Below, in pieces: positions 1 to 9,836 of a DNA stretch of 64,000 nt; position 1 is the first letter of the stretch; every line of letters begins with the position of its first letter. This stretch comes from a gamma proteobacterium symbiont of Taylorina sp. Lineage in GTDB: Bacteria > Pseudomonadota > Gammaproteobacteria > GRL18. A program made the position numbers and the translations under genes. The notes below the pieces were generated by a model. It did not search any database and was not told the origin of the DNA. It saw only the letters and a program-made list of their open reading frames with translations. Location of the stretch: assembly GCA_025655455.1 (NCBI GenBank), contig JAHXIV010000017.1, positions 58,665 through 122,664 of the forward strand. Direction: 5' to 3'.

Positions 1-563
1 TTAACCGCTTCAACAGATAAACCCACTCCAATAGCACCAATGTATTTTCCAGCATAATCATACACACGATGATTAATAAAAATAGTTAGAGAGGTTTTAT
101 TGGCAGTGTCAATATCAACATTCACCTCATAATCCTGCTGCAACTTCTGCACACGAAAATACCATTTATCCTGTTGTTCAATCTGGTTAACTTTTTTTAA
201 AACACCACTGGAATGATAATATTTACGAGTCTTCTCCGACACAAAGAAACTGGTTATTGTGCCATAGTGTACTTGAATCTCTTTTAAATAACGTACTATT
301 GCCCCTTCATCCTGCTCTCCATCCAGAACCCAGTCCCGAACAAAGGTATCTCGTGCCATAATTGAAGAAATAAATATCGGTCTCAATAAATCCTGTTGTA
401 TTTCAGAATAGATATTATCACTGGTCAATGGCAAGGTGTTCTTTTCAACCTGACTGGTAATTGAATCATGTGCCACAAAGTAACTAATGTAACTGGTCGA
501 TAAAAAACCAACCAGCAGCATTGTTGACAATAAAAGGACAAAACGCAGTTTTCTATTCCACAT
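1..563 (-). CDS. Membrane sensor protein with periplasmic Cache-type domain, 3' part outside window
   Basis: The reading frame is open from an ATG at 563 to the window edge, giving about 187 residues of the N-terminus. Residues 8-28 form a hydrophobic membrane anchor. The rest has the character of an extracytoplasmic dCache ligand-binding domain: the stretch containing FVRDWVLDGEQDE, the WYFRV motif and the YDYAGKYIGAIGVGL strand-turn-strand near the cut are typical of Cache domains in diguanylate cyclases and chemoreceptors. The output domain (GGDEF, kinase or methyl-accepting) lies beyond position 1 and cannot be seen. It is separated by about 44 nt from the end of the amidotransferase gene upstream on the same strand, so co-transcription is possible. 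The Cache assignment is from sequence character only. Confidence 0.75.
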   Translation of the reverse strand, partial: MWNRKLRFVLLLSTMLLVGFLSTSYISYFVAHDSITSQVEKNTLPLTSDNIYSEIQQDLLRPIFISSIMARDTFVRDWVLDGEQDEGAIVRYLKEIQVHYGTITSFFVSEKTRKYYHSSGVLKKVNQIEQQDKWYFRVQKLQQDYEVNVDIDTANKTSLTIFINHRVYDYAGKYIGAIGVGLSVEAV

Positions 564-607
564 AAAATTTTCTCTAATAAAAACGAACTATACTTAATCT
601 AATACTA

Positions 608-1345
608 TTATATACCATAGCAATCAGCAAATCGTTTCAATATTTTTTGTGCATGAGGTGTTTTCTTCCGATTAACAACCTCAATCAGATAATCTGCTTC
701 ATGAGGTGGGAAATAACCATGATGCTTATAGGTATTAATTCTCATTGTAAACCCTTCACCATCACCTTCCGGATGAAATTGTGTCGCATAGACGTTTTTT
801 CCAATACGAAACATCTGTACCGGGCAGACAGCACTGGTCATTAATAAAACAGCTCCATCAGGAGTCGTATCACACGCTTCTTTATGTCCCAGTAATACAG
901 ATATTTGATCTGGAAAACCAGACAACAACTTGTCATTCTTCCCTTCTTCAGTGAGATTCAAAGTAACACAGCTCACCGACTCTGCATATTTTGTAGAAAT
1001 AGAGACACCCAGATAAGATCCTAATAAAGCATTTCCGGAGCATGCCCCCAGAAAAGGGAAATCATTTTTTACAATAGTATCAAATAGCTGAGTAAAATCC
1101 TGCTCAATTTTTTTCTGTATAGACGACTTATCTTCATCTGGAGTACTGATATCAAATGGGCTGCCACCAATTATTACAGCGCAATAATTATCTAACGACA
1201 GATGTTGCGGAATGCCCCGCTTCTCAATACGCAGACGATGAACCATTTTTTCCTCAAGCCCGCTATATTTCAGGATGGCTGCAAATTCATTATTTGAGGT
1301 ATTATCCTCCGGACGCAATTGCAAAATAAGAAAAGGCTTTGGCAT
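608..1345 (-). CDS. Class I glutamine amidotransferase-like protein
   Basis: A 245-residue protein of the GMP-synthase-like class I glutamine amidotransferase fold, which hydrolyses glutamine to supply ammonia. The nucleophile elbow LGACSGNALLG supplies the catalytic Cys (residue 102), and QFHPEGD supplies His191 and Glu193, so the triad is complete. The IIGGSPF oxyanion-region motif is present. A TTG at 1363 would extend the frame by six residues; I prefer the ATG at 1345, which begins MPKPFLILQLRP and starts 1 nt after the stop of the M14-family gene. It is the third gene of a tight operon with an aspartoacylase-like hydrolase and a GCS2-type ligase. No synthase domain is attached, so the ammonia acceptor is unknown; it may instead hydrolyse a gamma-glutamyl substrate. 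Confidence 0.85.
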   Translation of the reverse strand: MPKPFLILQLRPEDNTSNNEFAAILKYSGLEEKMVHRLRIEKRGIPQHLSLDNYCAVIIGGSPFDISTPDEDKSSIQKKIEQDFTQLFDTIVKNDFPFLGACSGNALLGSYLGVSISTKYAESVSCVTLNLTEEGKNDKLLSGFPDQISVLLGHKEACDTTPDGAVLLMTSAVCPVQMFRIGKNVYATQFHPEGDGEGFTMRINTYKHHGYFPPHEADYLIEVVNRKKTPHAQKILKRFADCYGI

Positions 1346-1346
1346 T

Positions 1347-2366
1347 TTAAGATATATTTTCAACGGCTGGTAAGGTCATTTTCTCCATCAGATAACATAA
1401 ACAATCCTGACGAATAATTTCCTCTTTTGTTGTCAACATGGATGGCATAACCTGAATCTGCGTTCTGATTTCACCATTATCATAACTAAAATAACGTTGT
1501 GAAACATTTTTACCCTGTTCATCGACTGCCTGTAGATAAATGGGCTTATGCGGATCGATCAGAGCCAGGCACTCACCAGATCTCATCACTGTAAAATTCA
1601 ACCTGTCCACATTACAATCAAAACTAATATCAGCAGACTGATTTGAGTCAAAACTAATGCTGAATTGCTCAGGTACCTTCACAATCGCCATCGTGTGGTA
1701 CAAGTCAAAATCGGCTTTTTTAAGAGCCTGTTGACTAAATTCCCCCATCACCATGATCTTTTCTATGTAGCTTTTTACATGTTCTACACCATGAGGCTGA
1801 TCCGGTTGTCCACACTCAATGGTTACCGCCGGGCAAAGTGATGAAAAAGCCATTGATTGAACACTATCGGGCTGAGTAAAATAAACCACTGTGCGGCTAA
1901 ATAAATGTGCCAGTTGAAAGAAATCATGTTGTTTTTGATTAATACAGGCATAATGTGGATTTTTACCGGTATTATTATGAATATCAATACTGGCAAATAT
2001 CTGCTTCTGTTCCATTTCCAGTAGAATTTTATTCATCATTCTCCCCTCTTCAGAAGGATGATTACGCCATACTCGATTATAGTCTGGTTGACCATCAAGC
2101 ACTCGCTTACATTTTTCTGCCGCAGACACATTAGCAATAAATATCGACAGTGAACGTGCTAATGGTTTATTTTTCTGTGCAACAAGGTAAGATTTTAATG
2201 CTTCCCAGCCGGTTGTTTCATTACCATGTAATAAGACAGAAATAAATAAAGGATTTGGCTGAACACCCGTTAAATGAATCAAGGTTGGTCCTTGCAGATG
2301 CTGACATAATTCATGTGCTTTTTTCTGCAGTAGTTTTTCAGGTAAAGAAGATAATATCGTTAACAT
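1347..2366 (-). CDS. Succinylglutamate desuccinylase/aspartoacylase-family (M14) zinc hydrolase
   Basis: A 339-residue zinc-dependent amide hydrolase of the AstE/ASPA branch of the M14 carboxypeptidase superfamily. Zinc ligands are visible as HGNE (His47, Glu50) and as the His in SIDIHNNTG (His130); TIECGQ (Glu184) is the likely catalytic region. The family removes acyl groups from N-acyl amino acids or trims peptides. The substrate cannot be read from sequence. It is the middle gene of an operon: the GCS2-like ligase gene ends 9 nt upstream and the amidotransferase begins 1 nt downstream. The pairing of an amide-forming ligase with an amide-cleaving hydrolase suggests turnover of one gamma-glutamyl-type or N-acyl compound. 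AstE itself is less likely because no arginine-succinyltransferase genes are nearby. Confidence 0.85.
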   Translation of the reverse strand: MLTILSSLPEKLLQKKAHELCQHLQGPTLIHLTGVQPNPLFISVLLHGNETTGWEALKSYLVAQKNKPLARSLSIFIANVSAAEKCKRVLDGQPDYNRVWRNHPSEEGRMMNKILLEMEQKQIFASIDIHNNTGKNPHYACINQKQHDFFQLAHLFSRTVVYFTQPDSVQSMAFSSLCPAVTIECGQPDQPHGVEHVKSYIEKIMVMGEFSQQALKKADFDLYHTMAIVKVPEQFSISFDSNQSADISFDCNVDRLNFTVMRSGECLALIDPHKPIYLQAVDEQGKNVSQRYFSYDNGEIRTQIQVMPSMLTTKEEIIRQDCLCYLMEKMTLPAVENIS

Positions 2367-2375
2367 TTTTATTCC

Positions 2376-3863
2376 TCAGACTTCCCACTCATGTACTGCC
2401 CGCCCGCTTTGCTGCATTTGTAAATAAGCTCTGGTTAATGCCTGCATATCTTTACCATAATTCTCAACGTAACGACGCTGCCATACAGCGCCATTTTGTC
2501 CACTGCTAATACGCTGTTCAATAATACCAAGATAATAAGCAATATCCTGTCTGGCAATACCCAATTGATTTAAGCCATCTTTGGCCATAGGCAGCAGGTA
2601 ATCCATCAGCAAAGCCTTCATGGGCAGATGTCTACCCGACAACCAGCTGGTTTTGCCATGTAAACCCTGTTTGGCTGCCCGATAAAAATTTTCTTTAGCC
2701 TGCACAAAAGGCAATTGCAGCTCTGCAATTTCATATTGGTTGGCCAGAGCAGTGACTGCACCAATAAAAAAGGCGGCATTGGCAACGCTGTCAATGATTG
2801 TTGGACCTGACGGCATGACTCGATGTTCTAACCTTACATGATAGTCCCTACCTCGTTCAGGATCTTCACGATAGGCAATCAAAGGACGATTCCAACGCCA
2901 TATGGTACCATTATGCAGGCTCAGATGAGCCAGATCCTCCACTGCAGTATTAAAGATCTCCGGCAGTAATACTGGAAAATGCTCATTATTTTCCTGAAAA
3001 CACTCCAGTAAGGATTGTTTTGCATAACCGGAACCAAAACTGACTCGTTTGACAGGACCAAACATTGCGCCGTCAAACCCACCAACAGAAACTGCCTGTT
3101 CAAATACTGGAATACGGGTTTCACACCATAAATCTTTAGCAAACAAAAAAGGGGAGTTAGCTGTTAGTGCCACAATGGGTGCTGATAAAAGAATGGCGGC
3201 ATTATAGTAACGTACTGATTGTGAAAATGGCATTTGTAAATGTAGCTGGAAGGAAGTCGCTGCCGATTCCAGCATGACATCCTGATGCACACTTTTTAAT
3301 GTTTCACTGCCTTGAATATCCAACTCAATTGCCCGCCCTTTACGACTTCTGAGTACTTGTTCATTAAGAGCTTTGTAACGCGTTAAATGGGACATATTCG
3401 CCAGTTGCAAATGCTGCTCCTGCAAGCTGGGCAGGGAACCCACCATAATCTGGCAACAGCCCAGTTCATTGGCTACCGTTTCACACTCAGACCAGAGCCG
3501 GGTCAATTCCTGTTCCATATTATGCAGCACTGATCCACTTAAAACAAAAACTGAACTATTCAGCTCAATATTAAATTGTGCCAGCTCTGTGGTGACCTGG
3601 GGAAAAATAGATGAGTGTTTGAGACGTTGCAGAAATTCATTATTAATACAGGCCGGCTCAGCATTTTGATCAATAAAACAGGTTTCCAGCTCAAAACCAA
3701 TACTTGGATGTGTATCACATTTGTGATAATGATTTTGCTGACTGATTTTTTGAGTTTCCTGCTCAAACCAGTGACTTAACCATTGCAGCTCAGCATCCAT
3801 TTTGTCACGAAAACATGAAAAATCATTTTTTTTAAAATGGCGATGTGTAATTTCCTGACCCAT
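2376..3863 (-). CDS. GCS2-family carboxylate-amine ligase (glutamate-cysteine ligase-like)
   Basis: About 495 residues related to the GCS2/YbdK group of ATP-dependent carboxylate-amine ligases. Visible hallmarks are the acidic GFELETCF motif, ELNSS, TANSPFLFAKDLWCETRIPVFEQ, the WRWNRPL segment and LEHRVMPSGPTIIDSVANAAFF. The frame stays open to a GTG at 3938, with ATGs at 3917 and 3902. I chose the ATG at 3863 because MGQEITHRHF followed by a charged helix is, from memory, the usual start of this family; the ribosome-binding evidence is weak for every candidate. It is the first gene of a three-gene operon with an M14 hydrolase and a class I amidotransferase. Ligation of an amine to a glutamate-type carboxylate is likely; authentic glutathione synthesis is not shown, as no GshB neighbour exists. 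Confidence 0.8.
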   Translation of the reverse strand: MGQEITHRHFKKNDFSCFRDKMDAELQWLSHWFEQETQKISQQNHYHKCDTHPSIGFELETCFIDQNAEPACINNEFLQRLKHSSIFPQVTTELAQFNIELNSSVFVLSGSVLHNMEQELTRLWSECETVANELGCCQIMVGSLPSLQEQHLQLANMSHLTRYKALNEQVLRSRKGRAIELDIQGSETLKSVHQDVMLESAATSFQLHLQMPFSQSVRYYNAAILLSAPIVALTANSPFLFAKDLWCETRIPVFEQAVSVGGFDGAMFGPVKRVSFGSGYAKQSLLECFQENNEHFPVLLPEIFNTAVEDLAHLSLHNGTIWRWNRPLIAYREDPERGRDYHVRLEHRVMPSGPTIIDSVANAAFFIGAVTALANQYEIAELQLPFVQAKENFYRAAKQGLHGKTSWLSGRHLPMKALLMDYLLPMAKDGLNQLGIARQDIAYYLGIIEQRISSGQNGAVWQRRYVENYGKDMQALTRAYLQMQQSGRAVHEWEV

Positions 3864-4230
3864 AATAATTGATATATCCAATAAATTATTGATATGTTTC
3901 ATGTCTGAGTATAGCATAAGAGAATTAAGTTTCTTCACATTATTGCATGCTGTTAGTCAGCCTTAGCAAGCAAAAGAGACATTCATGAATGACGCTGTCA
4001 ATTCGTACTTCGGAGTGTCGTGTAATGTTTCAGTGAAGGGAAAATAGAGTCTTTAGGCATACAACTAATGATACGTACTATAAAAATACCTTATAATATG
4101 ATTTTATTGGATTGTCTGATATGTTTATGATGCTCATTGTTAAATTTATTCAGGTAATGCTAATACCAAAAATAAAGATATTCCTGTCATTACAATAACT
4201 ACTAATACAATGTAGAGAGATGAAACTGAA
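3864..4230. other. Divergent intergenic region without recognised genes
   Basis: This is the promoter region between the leftward GCS2 operon and the rightward PAS-GGDEF-EAL gene. It is A+T-rich. A short dyad-like stretch near 4002-4020 (TACTTCGGAGTGTCGTG) is visible, but I cannot assign an operator. A 64-codon frame on the minus strand (4150-4344) overlaps the next gene and has no coding character. Confidence 0.4.
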
Positions 4231-6906
4231 ATGACTAAAATTATCAATCGTCAATTTATAATCCTTCTCACACTTATACTTCTTGTGGGAATTGCATCTA
4301 TTGTAGTGGTGGCTCATATAACCGATAAGAACATGCGTTTGCAACTTCTTAAGCAGGCCAGAATAACAGCAAGTACTATTAATATTGAGCGAATTAATTC
4401 CTTATCCGCTTCAAAAAAAGATATAAATCAGCCTGATTATGAGCGTATTAAATCACAACTTGCACAGGTACGAAAAACCAATAAACAGTTTCAGTTTATC
4501 TATCTGATGGGACAACACCTGGATAAACGTATTTTTTTCTTTGTTGACTCCCAGCCAGTAGACTCTAAAGACTATGCTCCTCCTGGATTAATTTATGAAG
4601 AGGTTTCAGACTCTTACCTGCATATTTTTGATACAAAAAAAGAAGCTGTTGTAGGACCTATAACCGATCGATGGGGAACATTAGTTACAGCACTTATCCC
4701 TATTAAAAATCCTGTAACTGGAGACTTCATTGCTATTCTTGGTATGGATATCACTGCAAACAACTGGAATAAAAAAATTCTCTTCTACGGTACGATACCA
4801 TTTGTATTAATGTTACTGATTATAATTTCAACTCTATTAATAGCATTAAAAAGACAAGTGGCTCAGGCACACTTTGAGAGTGAAGAAAAACATAGATTAT
4901 TTTTTGAAAATTCTCCCATAGGGATTATTCATTATGATAATAATGGCACAATTACGGATGTTAATGATGCAATAATATCTATCTTAGGCTCTTCTCGTAA
5001 TAAGCTGATTGGATTTAATCTGGATGAAATACAAAATAAGGTTTTGGCAAATGAAGTTTCTAAATCCCTTGATGGCATAACAGGGCATTATGAAGGGGAA
5101 TACAAGTCAATTACAGGAAACAAAACATCAATCATAAAGGTTGATTTAGTGCCTATCCTTCATAATGGCAAAGTCAGTGCTTGTATTGGAATTGCTGAAG
5201 ATATTACTAAACGTAAAAAAACTGAACAAAAATTAGCAGAGACTAATTATAATCTTCAGCAGTATCTTGATGTAATAGATGATATTAATATTGGACTTTT
5301 TGTTGTTGATGAGAATTTTTATATTCGTTATATGAATAATTCAATGATAGAGTGGTTTGGCGACCACACAGGTAAAATCTGTTACTCTTCTGTAGCAAAA
5401 CTTGAACAACCTTGTTCATATTGCAAGCTCAGAGAAGTCATTATTGAAAATAAAAAGGTAATTTATGAGCCAGAAACACCAGATGGGAAATTTTTTGAAA
5501 TAGTTGCAACTTCTATTAAAAACTCAGATGGAGCAACATGTAAGATGGAGGTGATTAGAAATGTAACAGATAAAAAAAATGCCCAAAAATATCTGCTTGA
5601 ACAAAAAGAAAAATTAGAGCATCAAGCCCATCATGATGCACTGACTGAGCTTCCAAATCGTCTTTTATTTAATGACAGGCTAGTTCAGAGTATTGAAAAA
5701 TCCAAACGTAATAATAGCAAAATGGCTTTACTCTTTATTGATCTTGATCACTTTAAAGAAATTAATGATTCAATGGGGCATAATATAGGGGATGAGGTTC
5801 TTAAAATTATTACACAACGTCTTAATAAAATCATACGAAAAGAAGATACCCTTGCCCGCTTGGGTGGTGATGAGTTTACGGTTATCGTAGAAGATTTAAA
5901 ACAAGGGCAAGATGCATCATTATTAGCACAAAAAATTATTGAATTTCTTGCAGAACCCATTAAAATTGAAAATAACTCTCTCTATGTTTCCAGTAGTATA
6001 GGAATTAGCCTTTACCCAAGTGATGGGGATTGCTCTCAAAACCTTTTAAAATATGCTGATTCCGCTATGTATAAGGCAAAAGATGAGGGCAGAAATAACT
6101 TTCAGTTTTACAGTGCTGAAATGACAGAACTTGCTATTGAACGGGTTGTTATGGAATCCAGCTTTAGATCTGCACTAATAAATCAAGAGTTTATTGTCTA
6201 TTATCAGCCACAGATAAATGCTGAAGAAAGCAAACTGATCGGGTTGGAAGCTCTGGTCAGATGGCAGCATTCTACAATGGGGCTTGTATCTCCTGCCAAG
6301 TTTATTCCTTTGGCTGAATCCACGGGACTCATCATTGAACTTGATCAATTTGTCATGAAAACTGCCATGAAGCAGGTTGTAAAATGGCATGCTCAAGGCT
6401 TAAATCCCGGGAAATTAGCCCTCAATCTTGCTATAAAACAGCTTCAGCAGAAAGACTTTATTAATATTCTTAAAAATATGATAACAGAGACTCAATGTAA
6501 GCCAGAGTGGCTTGAACTTGAGGTTACAGAAGGTCAGATTATGACAAATCCAGAAGCTGCTGTAAAAATCCTGAACTTGATTAGTGACATAGGTATAGAC
6601 TTAGCAGTTGATGATTTTGGAACAGGCTACTCTTCTCTTTCCTACCTTAAAAAGTTGCCCATCAATAAGTTGAAAATTGATCAATCATTTGTACGAGAAC
6701 TACCAGATGATGAAGAGGATGTTGCCATTGCAAAAGCAGTTATTACTTTAGCAAAAAATTTGAATCTTAGAATTATTGCAGAAGGTGTTGAAACAACGGA
6801 GCAAAAAGAGTTTTTGGTACAAAATGGATGCACGAATATTCAGGGATATCTTTATAGTAGACCGATACCAGCTAATGAGATGGAAGAGTATCTGAAGAAA
6901 ATATAG
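4231..6906 (+). CDS. Cache-PAS-PAS-GGDEF-EAL bifunctional c-di-GMP protein
   Basis: An 891-residue inner-membrane protein that probably makes and/or breaks cyclic di-GMP. In order: TM1 (about 4-28), periplasmic Cache-like sensor (about 30-180), TM2 (about 185-210), PAS1 (about 220-335), PAS2 (about 345-460), GGDEF (about 475-630) and EAL (about 640-885). The cyclase signature GGDEF (near 543) is intact. The phosphodiesterase domain keeps EAL (near 672) and DDFGTGYSSL (near 793), so both activities are possible. PAS2 carries three clustered Cys residues (EQPCSYCKL near 392-396 and a nearby KICYSS), which could bind metal or sense redox. The gene is monocistronic and converges on ybeY. Confidence 0.93.
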   Translation: MTKIINRQFIILLTLILLVGIASIVVVAHITDKNMRLQLLKQARITASTINIERINSLSASKKDINQPDYERIKSQLAQVRKTNKQFQFIYLMGQHLDKRIFFFVDSQPVDSKDYAPPGLIYEEVSDSYLHIFDTKKEAVVGPITDRWGTLVTALIPIKNPVTGDFIAILGMDITANNWNKKILFYGTIPFVLMLLIIISTLLIALKRQVAQAHFESEEKHRLFFENSPIGIIHYDNNGTITDVNDAIISILGSSRNKLIGFNLDEIQNKVLANEVSKSLDGITGHYEGEYKSITGNKTSIIKVDLVPILHNGKVSACIGIAEDITKRKKTEQKLAETNYNLQQYLDVIDDINIGLFVVDENFYIRYMNNSMIEWFGDHTGKICYSSVAKLEQPCSYCKLREVIIENKKVIYEPETPDGKFFEIVATSIKNSDGATCKMEVIRNVTDKKNAQKYLLEQKEKLEHQAHHDALTELPNRLLFNDRLVQSIEKSKRNNSKMALLFIDLDHFKEINDSMGHNIGDEVLKIITQRLNKIIRKEDTLARLGGDEFTVIVEDLKQGQDASLLAQKIIEFLAEPIKIENNSLYVSSSIGISLYPSDGDCSQNLLKYADSAMYKAKDEGRNNFQFYSAEMTELAIERVVMESSFRSALINQEFIVYYQPQINAEESKLIGLEALVRWQHSTMGLVSPAKFIPLAESTGLIIELDQFVMKTAMKQVVKWHAQGLNPGKLALNLAIKQLQQKDFINILKNMITETQCKPEWLELEVTEGQIMTNPEAAVKILNLISDIGIDLAVDDFGTGYSSLSYLKKLPINKLKIDQSFVRELPDDEEDVAIAKAVITLAKNLNLRIIAEGVETTEQKEFLVQNGCTNIQGYLYSRPIPANEMEEYLKKI

Positions 6907-6936
6907 AGTAAATTTTTATGATGAAATGAAATTAAT

Positions 6937-7434
6937 TTATGGCTCATAATAAGGGTTGGCAAAACCTGATTGTTCCATGATTTTAATTTCCAGAGCTTCC
7001 ATAATTTCAGCCTCTGAATCTTCAATATGATCATAGCCTTTGAGGTGCAAAACACCATGAATGACCATATGAGCCCAATGGCTGAATAATGTTTTTTGTT
7101 GTTGTTCTGCTTCTTCAGCAACAATATCATGGCAAATAACAATATCGCCTAATAAAGGTAATTGAACTTGCGACGGAGCTTCAAAAGGGAAGGAAAGTAC
7201 ATTGGTTGTTTTATCCTGATGACGATAAGTTTTATTTAAATTACGGATTTCATCCTTACCTACAATGCGGATAGTCAGCTCCTGTTCATCTTGACCAGGC
7301 TGTTTATTATGAGCTGTATCGGCCATTAATGCTGCTTTCACCCAGGATTCAATCCTATCCTTATCAGGAATGGAAACTGAGTCAATCATCTGTTGTACAT
7401 CAACAACAAAGGACGGACTTTGACCATTTCTCAT
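6937..7434 (-). CDS. ybeY: Endoribonuclease YbeY (16S rRNA 3' maturation)
   Basis: A 165-residue single-strand-specific RNase that matures the 3' end of 16S rRNA and takes part in 70S ribosome quality control. The zinc-binding motif HGVLHLKGYDH (His126, His130, His136) is complete, and the upstream TTNVLSFPFE and LGDIVIC strands match the family. It lies 2 nt downstream of ybeZ, the conserved order miaB-ybeZ-ybeY. In Enterobacteria ybeX/corC and lnt follow; here the operon ends at ybeY and meets a convergent c-di-GMP gene 30 nt away, so those genes must be elsewhere or absent. Confidence 0.97.
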   Translation of the reverse strand: MRNGQSPSFVVDVQQMIDSVSIPDKDRIESWVKAALMADTAHNKQPGQDEQELTIRIVGKDEIRNLNKTYRHQDKTTNVLSFPFEAPSQVQLPLLGDIVICHDIVAEEAEQQQKTLFSHWAHMVIHGVLHLKGYDHIEDSEAEIMEALEIKIMEQSGFANPYYEP

Positions 7435-7436
7435 TA

Positions 7437-8477
7437 TCAGGATTTTTTATATTTGTTTTGACGCACTGTTTTTTTCTTATTTTTTTCTTTTTTTCCGTCA
7501 TCCACCTCATAGGCATCAACAATACGCTGTACCAGTTCATGGCGTACAACATCTTTAGAATTAAAGTGGGTAAAACTGATCCCTTTCACTTTAGACAGAA
7601 CTTCCGCAGCATGTTTCAGACCTGACTTTCTACCACCGGGCAGGTCAATCTGAGTCACATCACCCGTTACAATTGCTGTTGAACCAAAGCCAATACGCGT
7701 TAAAAACATTTTCATTTGTTCACAGGTAGTATTTTGCGCTTCATCCAGGATAATAAAAGACTCATTGAGACTTCTTCCACGCATAAAGGCTAACGGTGCG
7801 ACTTCCAGAATATTCCGTTCAATTAATTTGCTGACTTTCTCAAAACCCAGCATTTCATATAAAGCATCATAAAGAGGACGTAGATAGGGATCAATTTTTT
7901 GTGAAATATCACCCGGCAAAAACCCCAGGTTCTCACCGGCTTCCACCGCCGGACGAGTTAATATAATACGTCTGACCTGATCTCTTTCCAGAGCCTGTAC
8001 CGCACAGGCCACAGCCAGAAATGTTTTGCCGGTTCCGGCAGGTCCAATGCCAAAATTAATATCATGCTGTAAGACGCGTTTTAAATAAGCCTGCTGATTG
8101 CTGCCGCGCGGTTTGATTAAACTACGCCCTGCCAGCAATGAAACCTCATCCTGCTGTAGATTATGTGTTCTGTCGGCATCTTCTTTTAACTGTGCCTCAA
8201 TACCGGACTCCTGTAAAAACAGGTGTATTTTTTGCGGATCCAGCACGGTGTCAGCACTTTCTTCATACAAAGCCAGTAAAACAGCCACTGCAGCTTCTCT
8301 ATCCTCAGGTTTTCCAGTCACCTTAAATTTATTACTGCGATTGGCAATTTGCACCGCCAGACGTCTTTCAATCAAACGTAGATGTTCATCTAACTGCCCG
8401 CAAAGATTCACCAGGCGGATATTATCCAATGGTTCTAAAGTCAGTTGTTGTGATACTGATTGTACTGCAGAAGTCAT
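7437..8477 (-). CDS. ybeZ: PhoH-family ATPase YbeZ
   Basis: A 346-residue PhoH-like NTPase that works with YbeY in RNA metabolism. An N-terminal RNA-binding-like region (about 30-100) precedes the P-loop ATPase. Walker A is GPAGTGKT (145-152), and Walker B is followed by DEAQNTT (near 246). The C-terminus ends in a very basic tail (about 325-346, rich in Lys and Asn), longer than I would expect and probably RNA-contacting. It overlaps the end of miaB by 4 nt and is followed by ybeY after 2 nt, so the three genes are translationally coupled. Confidence 0.96.
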   Translation of the reverse strand: MTSAVQSVSQQLTLEPLDNIRLVNLCGQLDEHLRLIERRLAVQIANRSNKFKVTGKPEDREAAVAVLLALYEESADTVLDPQKIHLFLQESGIEAQLKEDADRTHNLQQDEVSLLAGRSLIKPRGSNQQAYLKRVLQHDINFGIGPAGTGKTFLAVACAVQALERDQVRRIILTRPAVEAGENLGFLPGDISQKIDPYLRPLYDALYEMLGFEKVSKLIERNILEVAPLAFMRGRSLNESFIILDEAQNTTCEQMKMFLTRIGFGSTAIVTGDVTQIDLPGGRKSGLKHAAEVLSKVKGISFTHFNSKDVVRHELVQRIVDAYEVDDGKKEKNKKKTVRQNKYKKS

Positions 8478-9802
8478 ACTAATTCACCACGCAGAGAGTT
8501 ACGATAGGCGGCAGTAATTTTAAGCGGTATGATCTTTCCGATTAAGTCCCTCTCTTGTGGATTAAAATTCACTACACGATTATTTTCAGTTCGACCGGCC
8601 ACTTCATGCGCTTCTTTTTTCGATATGCCATGAACAAGAATTTTCTGTATACTGCCCACCATTTGCTGTGAATATTCAGCTGCAAATTCATTAATACGCG
8701 CCTGCAATTGACTTAAACGCTGTTTTTTTACTGCCATAGGCACATCATCCGGGAGTGATGATGCCGGTGTTCCAGGTCTGGGACTATAAATAAAGCTAAA
8801 ACTCTGGTCAAAACGGATATCCTCAATTAATTGCATTGTCGCCGCAAAATCAGTTTCTGTTTCACCCGGAAATCCGACAATAAAATCAGATGAAATCGCA
8901 ATATCCGGCCGTGCTGCACGGATCTGTTTTATTTTACTTTTATATTCTAGAACCGAGTGATTTCGCTTCATCATGCTGAGAATACGATCAGATCCACTCT
9001 GCACCGGCAGATGTAAAAAACTCACCAGCTCAGGTACTTCACGATAGACATCCACCAGACTTTGTGAAAATTCATTGGGATGAGAGGTAGTATAACGAAT
9101 ACGTTCAATTCCTTTAATTTGTGATACATAATGAATTAACAGAGCCAGATCTGCAATATCAGCGTCATGCGTTGCACCGCGATAGGCATTCACATTTTGT
9201 CCCAGCAAATTGACTTCAACCACACCCTGCTCTGACAATGCCGCCACTTCAGCGACCACGTCATCCAATGGACGGGAAATCTCTTCACCACGAGTATAGG
9301 GCACCACACAGAAGGTACAATATTTACTGCAGCCTTCCATCACCGAGACGAAGGCGCTGGGTCCGTCTGCACGTGGTTCCGGTAAATTATCAAATTTCTC
9401 AATTTCCGGAAAGGATACATCAATCACCGGCTGATGAATTTTTGATACTTTATCCAGCATTTGCGGCAAACGATGCAAGGTTTGAGGACCAAAAACCAAA
9501 TCAACATAAGGCGCACGCTGACGAATCAATTCCCCTTCCTGACTCGCCACACAACCACCGACACCAATGACGATATCAGGATTCATTTCTTTAAGCTCGC
9601 GAAAACGTCCTAATAATGAAAATACCTTTTCCTGCGCTTTTTCCCTGATAGAACAGGTATTGATCAGCAGAATATCAGCATCCTGTGGTTCCTGAACCAG
9701 AACAACACCATGTGACTCATTAAGAATATCCGCCATCTTAGCAGAATCATAATCGTTCATTTGACAACCAAAAGTTTGAATATACAACTTGCCGGACATC
9801 AA
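8474..9802 (-). CDS. miaB: tRNA-2-methylthio-N6-dimethylallyladenosine synthase MiaB
   Basis: A 442-residue radical-SAM methylthiotransferase that converts i6A37 to ms2i6A37 in tRNAs reading UNN codons. It has an N-terminal UPF0004 domain with the auxiliary-cluster cysteines C13, C50 and C84, a radical-SAM CxxxCxxC motif (C158, C162, C165 in [17 protein letters not shown]), and a C-terminal TRAM domain (about 375-440). Length matches the family. It is the first gene of the miaB-ybeZ-ybeY operon. Its promoter must lie in 9803-10078, which also holds a long hairpin repeat. Confidence 0.97.
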   Translation of the reverse strand: MMSGKLYIQTFGCQMNDYDSAKMADILNESHGVVLVQEPQDADILLINTCSIREKAQEKVFSLLGRFRELKEMNPDIVIGVGGCVASQEGELIRQRAPYVDLVFGPQTLHRLPQMLDKVSKIHQPVIDVSFPEIEKFDNLPEPRADGPSAFVSVMEGCSKYCTFCVVPYTRGEEISRPLDDVVAEVAALSEQGVVEVNLLGQNVNAYRGATHDADIADLALLIHYVSQIKGIERIRYTTSHPNEFSQSLVDVYREVPELVSFLHLPVQSGSDRILSMMKRNHSVLEYKSKIKQIRAARPDIAISSDFIVGFPGETETDFAATMQLIEDIRFDQSFSFIYSPRPGTPASSLPDDVPMAVKKQRLSQLQARINEFAAEYSQQMVGSIQKILVHGISKKEAHEVAGRTENNRVVNFNPQERDLIGKIIPLKITAAYRNSLRGELV

Positions 9803-9836
9803 CCCGTATCCTTATTATTCGCTAAAGAGTTTTCGG

